The notes under the pieces were generated by a model. That model had not been told where the DNA came from. It worked only from the letters and a program-made list of their open reading frames with translations, and did no database searches. A program made the position numbers and the translations under genes. From Nymphaea colorata (lineage: Eukaryota > Streptophyta > Magnoliopsida > Nymphaeales > Nymphaeaceae): 64,000 nucleotides of DNA. This document shows positions 58,466-64,000 of the stretch, in pieces. Each line of letters opens with the position of its first letter. The stretch's first letter is position 1. The stretch is taken from NCBI RefSeq assembly GCF_008831285.2, contig NC_045139.1, positions 19,078,354 through 19,142,353 on the forward strand, read 5' to 3'.

Positions 58466-59592
58466 ATATATATGTGTATGGCCGTATTCTCGCACTCAAG
58501 TTTTTGGAAAATGATTCGTACCTGCACCGGTACCTGTACGGCTGTACCGGCACCCGTACCCCTACCTATGTGACATAGTTAATTACATATTCTATATCAA
58601 CTCATCAAGTGGAAGTTCCAGCCATATGTTAAGTGCTTATTCTATAAAACCATGAATTTCTGTATATATCTTATGTGCTCTAAAACATATTTTGTGGAAC
58701 CTATGCCAGCCTTGTTACCCATGTTAAGACCTATGTTTATGTTAAAAAACCACCAGTTTCTCTTGTTTAGTGCACATCTAGTAATCAGAGAAATACATGC
58801 AGACCTCACTTCAACATAGTCTGATGTTAGAGCTGCAAAGAAACAATATGAACTATGTAGATGATAGTCGACACATGAAGCATAAAACATTTCCTAAATT
58901 CCTATGTTGTAGAAATCCTCTTTGATACATATCTTATCAATTCATGGTGATCAAATATTCAGTACACAAGTAATAGAGTAAAGATTTGTTAAATATGGGT
59001 AAAATTCTTCATCTTCATTTACAGACTAAATGCAATTCTTGATTATGGCAACTAATTTTAGCTAGATATGACTTAATTACAGAAGAGCTCTTAAAGAATT
59101 GAAGTGTTAGTAACAGAATAAAAGTCTATTAGATATCGCTGGTGCCTGGCAGTGCCTAGACGCCTTGACAACTAAGGTTCTTATGGAAACTTGGTGGAGA
59201 GGCCTCTTCTATTTTGGAGATGTGAGAGGTGAGGTGCTTTCTCGACTGCTCGTTCTGTAGGTTACTCAGTAATGGCCATGAAGCTGCTTCCTAAAGGGTT
59301 AGAAGAAGCTTTGTCCGAAGTCCTTGTCATAGCTGGTATTACTGGATAAAATCAGCACAGAGCAACCTGAAGAAAGGATTTCGCTTATCAGGCGATTACT
59401 GCTTTTGTGAACAAGAGGAAAAGATGAGCATCTTTTGTGATACTGTTTTTCTCCAGTTGTCTGCTGCCTACTTGGTCAGACAGAAGCTGGTTTTGGCACT
59501 TTCCAGTTGCCATGAAAGTTTCTGTTGAGGCTCATATAATTCATGAAGAGGTGCTGGGGTTTGGTCATAAGTGTCTATACCAGTATGGTAAT

Positions 59593-59950
59593 TGTTAAAA
59601 TATAAAGCCTTCACCAGCACGTTGAAGAGGAGTCTCTTAGGATTCCACCTCCTTGTAGAATGTGTTAAAATATTTAATGTCCTTGTAACATGTGAAGAGT
59701 CTCCTAGGATTCTATGTTATAGTTAATATCCTTGTTATATGGGAAGTCTCCTAGGATTCTATGTTGTAGTTAATATCCTTGTAATATGTGAAGTCTCTTA
59801 GGTTTCTATGATGTAATTAATGTCCTTGGAGCTTGTGAAATCTCTTAGGATTCTACGATTGGAGACTCTTAGAATTCTGAAAATGAGATTATAAATAGAG
59901 GCCGTGCAAACCATTTTGGCTACGGCTTCTTCTCCTCAGTTTCTTCTTGT

Positions 59951-59988
<38 letters not shown>

Positions 59989-60040
59989 CCTGCGTGAGTG
60001 CTGTTTTCGGGTTACAGATATTGGTGCTACATTTCTATCA
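59593..60040 (+). repeat. 5' LTR of the intact copia element
   Basis: The right end ...CTATCA directly precedes the primer site. The left end is probably the TGTTAAAATAT at 59593, because the internal repeats extend left of the alternative TGTTAAAATAT at 59663. It has a TATAAATAG box (59890-59898) and a (CT)n tract (about 59959-59984). Confidence 0.65.
59626..59878 (+). repeat. About five imperfect 48-bp repeats inside the LTR
   Basis: Units begin with (G)AAG(AG)TCTC(T/C)TAGGATTC and carry (T/A)TTAATGTCCTTG or GTTAATATCCTTG. They lie just upstream of the LTR TATA box, where repeated enhancer elements are found in other plant LTRs. Confidence 0.75.
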
Positions 60041-60052
60041 TGGTATCAGAGC
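60041..60052 (+). other. Primer-binding site for initiator-Met tRNA
   Basis: TGGTATCAGAGC exactly, directly after the LTR. Confidence 0.92.
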
Positions 60053-60260
60053 GCCAGGTTACGTTATCTCTACCAAACGAAATGCCCAAACAGGTCTGAT
60101 CTGGTTAGAACTCTTTTCTCATCTTGTCTCTATCCTGAATTTACTTGTCTCTTGCGCAATTCTTGTTTCTTTTTCTTCTTGCTTACCAAGGACACATCTT
60201 GTTATATCGTGTCTTCTTTCCCTCTCATCTTCTACCTATATACCATTCCTTTCTGCTGTC

Positions 60261-63200
60261 ATGGAAAACCTTTCGCATTCTGGCATGTCCTCAAGTTTTC
60301 TTCCTCACCTTATTACCGAAAAACTCAACCATGAGAATTATCTGATCTGGAAAAGGCAAATCATGCCTTTCATAAGAAGTCAAGGCCTCTTTGGACATCT
60401 CGATGGTTCAACAAAGGCTCCACCAATATCCGTCTTACAGGAAATAAAAAATGAGGCAGGAGAAGTTATTGCTGTTCATGAAGACAACAATCCTGAACAT
60501 GCTATGTGGATGAGACGTGATCAAAGTCTGGTTGCGTATATTTTGTCCACTTTATCTCAACAAGTGTTACTTTCAGTTTCTGATGATTGTACTGCAGAAG
60601 AATTATGGGAAACCCTTGCTGATACCTTTTCCCAAATATCAGAAGCTCGAATTATGTACTTAAAGAAAGAATTTCAGAATTTGAGCAAAGGTTCAACGTC
60701 TATCATGGATTATTTGGGGCGTATTAAGGCCGTCGCAGACCAACTTGCTGCCTCAGGGAATAACATTTCTGATAAGGAAAAGGTGCAGCAAACCTTGAAT
60801 GGACTTGGGCATGATTATCATGCTTTTATTACAGCTCTTGAGGTCCTTCCTGTTCTGCCTTCCTTCAACGAACTACAAGGTAAACTTCTCCAACATGAAA
60901 TGAATATGAAAAGAGTCATTGAAAGGACTGATCAAGGGAACTCCCAAAATGTGTTGGCTATGAATGTAAAGTTTGGTAAGAGCCATGGGAACTCCAACCA
61001 TGGTGGTCGTGGCATTCTACCAACACCACATAACCAAGGTATGTCTCTTTTGGATACTTCAAGAAAAATACCAATTTGTTTTCAGTGCAACAAGAAAGGA
61101 CACATGAAGGCACAATGTTGGTTTAATCCTCAAAATAAAAACAAAGGGGTAAGACATGATTATAAACAAGGAGGACAAAGTTCTAAATCCACCGCTGAAG
61201 ATATGCAACAGCTATTGATGGCCGCATTCTCAAAGATGACTATAAAGCAAAATGAGCAGGGAGAATGGTTCTTGGATTCAGGTGCAGCTACCCATGTGAC
61301 AGGAAATGCAGGTAAATTGACTAACTTATCCCCTCATTACGGTAGAAGTTGCATTATAACAGGTGATGGAAAATCTCATCCTATTACACATATTGGAAAT
61401 GCACATATTCCATTGTCATCCTCGTCTCTATCACTGTCTAATGTTGTTCTTGCTCCCAATATCAAAAAGAACATCATATCCATTTCTAAACTCATTGATG
61501 ATACAAGCTCTTCTGTTGAATTCACACCTTCTTCTGTCTATGTCAAGGACCTCCAAACGAAGAAAATGTTCGCTAGAGGGGAGCGTCAAGGGAATATATA
61601 CGTCCTCAAGGAATGTCTACCCAAGGATTCATCCACTTTTGATATAGGATTGAAGACATTTTCTCTTTCTCATAATGCGTCATCAGTGCCAAGTTCTTGC
61701 CATTTTCAATCAAAAGTAAGGGGCCCTAACCAATTTTTGGAGTCTGATTTGTGGCATAGTCGGCTAGGACACTGTGGTCGACATTTCATTGAAAAACTTG
61801 TGACAGATAGTCTCATTCCAAGATCAAGTTTACCTCTTACTTCAAGTGTCAAAAAATGTTCAAGTTGTGGACTTTGTAAGAGTCATGTTTTACCTTTCCA
61901 TAATATAAATCAAAGGGCTTCCAAACCTTTTGAAACTATTTTTTCTGATGTATGGGGGCCAGCCCCTATTGATTCCATGTCTGGGTCAAGATATTATGTC
62001 TTATTCATTGACTCTTACTCACGTTTCACCTGGATTTACTTCATGAAACACAAATCAGAAGTACCTCACATATTTCGAAACTTCTATGCCATGATTCAAA
62101 CTAAATTTTCATCCAATGTGGTGCATTTTCAATGTGATGGAGGGGGAGAATATTCCTCGCTTGATTTTATTGAATTTCTACGTGAAAAAGGGATAACTAG
62201 ACAAATTTCCTGCCCTTACACACCACAACAAAATGGTGTAGTTGAGCGGAAACATCGACATATAGTTGAAAGCGCCATGAGCATGATGTATGATACTAAT
62301 GTGCCCATTTCCTTGTGGACTGAAGCCTTCCATACTGCTGTATACATAATAAATTGTTTGCCTATGACACTCTTGATGTCTAAATCGCCATATTTTACAC
62401 TCTTAGGCAAACAACCTGATTACAAGAACTTGAAGGTTTTTGGTTGTGTATGCTATGTTCACGTTGATGCTGCCTTGAGGAACAAGTTTCAAGACAAAGC
62501 TATTCAATGTAGATTCGTTGGATATGCTGATGAATATAAAGGTTTTCGATGCTATGATCCAACAACTAAACGTATCAAAACTTCAAGAAATGTCATTTTT
62601 GATGAACATAGTTTTGATAATACAAATGAAATGCCTATGACCATTGAATCTTATGATCCCTGGACCAGTACACAGTTATTCAATGCAGATCCTGTTATAG
62701 AAAATGATGTGCCTCAAAGTGAAGATTCAGAGAGAGCAATACAACCGTCGGATATGGCTCAAAGTGAAAATCAAGAAGATCCAACACAGTCATTAAGTCA
62801 TCACGAAAACAATAATGAACAGAGCAACGATGCACATCGGTATTCGGGTCTTATCTACAGTCGACGACTAAGGGACAGAGATGCTCACAGTGAAGAAGAC
62901 AACATGCCCCACCTTAGAAGATCCCAACGCATTCGTCATCCCATTCACAGGTGGGTTAGCTATGATTCTTTATCACTTGATTTTCAGTTATTCATGGCAA
63001 AAGTTGGCAAGGAGGAAGAACTTACTTCATTTGATGAAGCATCAAAATCACATCATTGGAGAAAGGCTATGAAAGAAGAAATGGATGCCTTGCATGAATG
63101 TGGAACATGGGAGATCGTTCCGAGGCCACACGAAAAGAACGTAGTGGGCTCCAAATGGGTATACAAAATTAAATACAAACCTGACGGCAGCATAGAAAGA

Positions 63201-64000
63201 CACAAAGCAAGGTTAGTAGCAAAAGGGTTTACACAACAATATGGAGAAGATTATGATGAGACATTCAGCCCTGTGATCAAAATGGGAACAATTCGCGTGA
63301 TTATATCATTGGCAGTTGAATATGGATGGAGACTACATCAAATGGACGTGAAGAATGCTTTTCTTCATGGTGATTTAAGGGAGGAAGTATATATGGAACA
63401 ACCTCCAGGATACACGAAAGGAGACTCTCATGCATGGGTTTGCAAACTAAGAAAATCTATTTATGGACTTAAACAGGCCTCACGTTCGTGGTTTGACAGT
63501 TTCTCTTGCAAGATTCAAGAATGTGGTTTTCGGAGATGTCCTCTAGATCACTCTCTTTTCATTTATCGAAAGGAAAACATATTTACTTTACTTCTTATAT
63601 ATGTTGATGATATTGTTATCACAGGCAATTCAGAAAAACACATAGAAGAAGCTAAAGTTTTGATGATGCAAAACTTCAAAATGAAAGAGGTTGGTGATTT
63701 ACGATTCTTTCTTGGAGTGGAGATTGATAGGCACAATAATCGCCTCACATTGACACAACAGAAATACACGTTGGATTTGTTGAAAAAGTCAGGTATGTCT
63801 GATTGTAAGCCTGTTGGAACTCCTAGTGTTCTAAATCAAAGACTAAGTGCTCAAGATGGGGAGTTATATGAAGATCCTACGCAATATCGAAGTATTGTTG
63901 GGGCACTTCAATATCTTACATTTACTAGACCAGATATTATATATGCTGTGAATCAAGTATCCCAATTTATGCATGCACCTAGAGATACTCACATGGATGC
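60261..64000 (+). CDS. copia gag-pol polyprotein (open through window edge)
   Basis: One uninterrupted frame of 1246 codons from the ATG at 60261 to the window end; I read it through without a stop. Gag: N-terminal LITEKLNHENYLIWKRQIMP, and a CCHC knuckle CFQCNKKGHMKAQC (about residues 273-287). Protease: WFLDSGAATHV with the catalytic DSG intact. Integrase: HHCC region (LWHSRLGH, CSSCGLCKSH), then the catalytic triad context SDVWGPAP, CDGGGEY and PQQNGVVERKHRH. Reverse transcriptase: KWVYKIKYKPDGSIERHKAR, MDVKNAFLHGDL, YVDDIVITG (from about residue 1114) and FFLGVEI. RNase H lies beyond the edge. All catalytic residues I can check are the family's usual ones. Confidence 0.93.
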   Translation, partial: MENLSHSGMSSSFLPHLITEKLNHENYLIWKRQIMPFIRSQGLFGHLDGSTKAPPISVLQEIKNEAGEVIAVHEDNNPEHAMWMRRDQSLVAYILSTLSQQVLLSVSDDCTAEELWETLADTFSQISEARIMYLKKEFQNLSKGSTSIMDYLGRIKAVADQLAASGNNISDKEKVQQTLNGLGHDYHAFITALEVLPVLPSFNELQGKLLQHEMNMKRVIERTDQGNSQNVLAMNVKFGKSHGNSNHGGRGILPTPHNQGMSLLDTSRKIPICFQCNKKGHMKAQCWFNPQNKNKGVRHDYKQGGQSSKSTAEDMQQLLMAAFSKMTIKQNEQGEWFLDSGAATHVTGNAGKLTNLSPHYGRSCIITGDGKSHPITHIGNAHIPLSSSSLSLSNVVLAPNIKKNIISISKLIDDTSSSVEFTPSSVYVKDLQTKKMFARGERQGNIYVLKECLPKDSSTFDIGLKTFSLSHNASSVPSSCHFQSKVRGPNQFLESDLWHSRLGHCGRHFIEKLVTDSLIPRSSLPLTSSVKKCSSCGLCKSHVLPFHNINQRASKPFETIFSDVWGPAPIDSMSGSRYYVLFIDSYSRFTWIYFMKHKSEVPHIFRNFYAMIQTKFSSNVVHFQCDGGGEYSSLDFIEFLREKGITRQISCPYTPQQNGVVERKHRHIVESAMSMMYDTNVPISLWTEAFHTAVYIINCLPMTLLMSKSPYFTLLGKQPDYKNLKVFGCVCYVHVDAALRNKFQDKAIQCRFVGYADEYKGFRCYDPTTKRIKTSRNVIFDEHSFDNTNEMPMTIESYDPWTSTQLFNADPVIENDVPQSEDSERAIQPSDMAQSENQEDPTQSLSHHENNNEQSNDAHRYSGLIYSRRLRDRDAHSEEDNMPHLRRSQRIRHPIHRWVSYDSLSLDFQLFMAKVGKEEELTSFDEASKSHHWRKAMKEEMDALHECGTWEIVPRPHEKNVVGSKWVYKIKYKPDGSIERHKARLVAKGFTQQYGEDYDETFSPVIKMGTIRVIISLAVEYGWRLHQMDVKNAFLHGDLREEVYMEQPPGYTKGDSHAWVCKLRKSIYGLKQASRSWFDSFSCKIQECGFRRCPLDHSLFIYRKENIFTLLLIYVDDIVITGNSEKHIEEAKVLMMQNFKMKEVGDLRFFLGVEIDRHNNRLTLTQQKYTLDLLKKSGMSDCKPVGTPSVLNQRLSAQDGELYEDPTQYRSIVGALQYLTFTRPDIIYAVNQVSQFMHAPRDTHMD

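Larger units (their letters stand above)
57540..58578. mobile_element. Element nested in the hAT-like transposon, superfamily uncertain
   Basis: 1039 bp flanked by a perfect 10-bp direct repeat TTAATTACAT (57530-57539 and 58579-58588), which points to a separate insertion. Both ends hold related GGTA(T/G)GGGTACG(A/G)GTG blocks in inverted orientation (about 57569-57585 and 58547-58565), but they are not exactly terminal. A 9-11-bp duplication would fit Mutator-like elements. No transposase frame seen. It contains a 166-bp tandem duplication and a long TA tract. Confidence 0.5.
57244..59176. mobile_element. hAT-like non-autonomous DNA transposon
   Basis: 1933 bp with terminal inverted repeats: left CTTAGTTGTTAAGGCATC, right (reversed) CTTAGTTGTCAAGGCGTC, 16 of 18 identical. 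It is flanked by a perfect 8-bp duplication GTTCTTAT (57236-57243 and 59177-59184), the hallmark length for the hAT superfamily. The left subterminal region (57250-57390) is packed with CGCCTAGG/CCTAGGCG palindromes, possible transposase-binding sites. No transposase frame is visible. A second element appears nested in it at 57540-58578. Confidence 0.8.
56719..64000 (+). other. Sixth intron of the PLD gene, at least 7.28 kb
   Basis: It starts at the donor after AATGCAG (56718/56719). I found no match to the next expected exon (ADNLIPMELALKI-like) up to 64000. The intron carries a hAT-like element, an element nested in it and a copia element; native intron remains at 56719-57235 and about 59185-59592. 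Confidence 0.75.
59593..64000 (+). mobile_element. Ty1/copia retrotransposon, apparently intact, runs off the window
   Basis: Contains the 5' LTR, a primer site, and a gag-pol frame open to the last base. Present in the window: LTR, gag, protease, integrase and most of the reverse transcriptase. The remaining reverse transcriptase, RNase H and 3' LTR must lie to the right. It sits in the sixth intron of the PLD gene in the same orientation as the gene. It is a different lineage from the element at 41.4 kb, since the gag sequences and LTRs are unrelated. Confidence 0.9.

Noticed and set aside
59185-59592. Possible seventh PLD exon between the hAT-like and copia elements
   Set aside because: No frame matches the conserved sequence expected after [14 protein letters not shown]; stops occur in all frames that I read.

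Overview
This window is plant nuclear DNA, almost certainly from an angiosperm. It holds intron-rich genes of plant-specific or plant-typical families: a PLS-class PPR protein, a C2-type phospholipase D, a SINE1/SINE2-like ARM protein with a KASH-like tail, and a DUF3537 membrane protein. It also holds Ty1/copia elements primed by initiator-Met tRNA, a TRIM-like element, MITEs and a hAT-like transposon. First exons of the PLD gene and of the F-box relic are GC-rich while the remaining DNA is AT-rich. I cannot name the species.

Left part (0-17 kb). A promoter-like region at about 1.7 kb faces left. On the minus strand a DCAF8-like WD40 gene (five coding exons, 469 aa) is followed after only 135 bp by an intronless PPR gene (541 aa). 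A TRIM-like element with a 5-bp target duplication and several worn MITE-like repeats follow. A four-exon DNL zinc-finger gene (229 aa, plus strand) lies at 16.0-17.1 kb.

Middle (17-41 kb). A minus-strand DUF3537 gene spans 20.4-27.0 kb; this family is the plant branch related to insect gustatory and odorant receptors. About 8 kb of repeat-rich intergenic DNA follows (MITEs, AT-rich dispersed repeats). Next come a frame-disrupted F-box fragment and an intact two-exon SINE1/SINE2-like nuclear-envelope gene (635 aa).

Right part (41-64 kb). The LRR-type 3' part of an F-box/LRR gene is split by a 4.85-kb copia element. Removing the element and one target copy rejoins the host reading frame exactly. 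The copia itself is damaged by a 26-bp duplication in gag, two frameshifts, a 123-bp in-frame duplication in reverse transcriptase and two catalytic-residue changes. A phospholipase D delta gene starts at 51.5 kb. Six coding exons (578 aa, through the first HKD motif) are present; the rest lies beyond the right edge. Its sixth intron exceeds 7.2 kb and holds a 1.93-kb hAT-like transposon with an 8-bp target duplication, a second element nested in that one, and a copia element whose gag-pol frame stays open from 60261 to the window edge.

The cellular genes do not form one pathway. They are independent housekeeping or signalling genes among layered transposons. I saw no CRISPR, rRNA or convincing tRNA gene.
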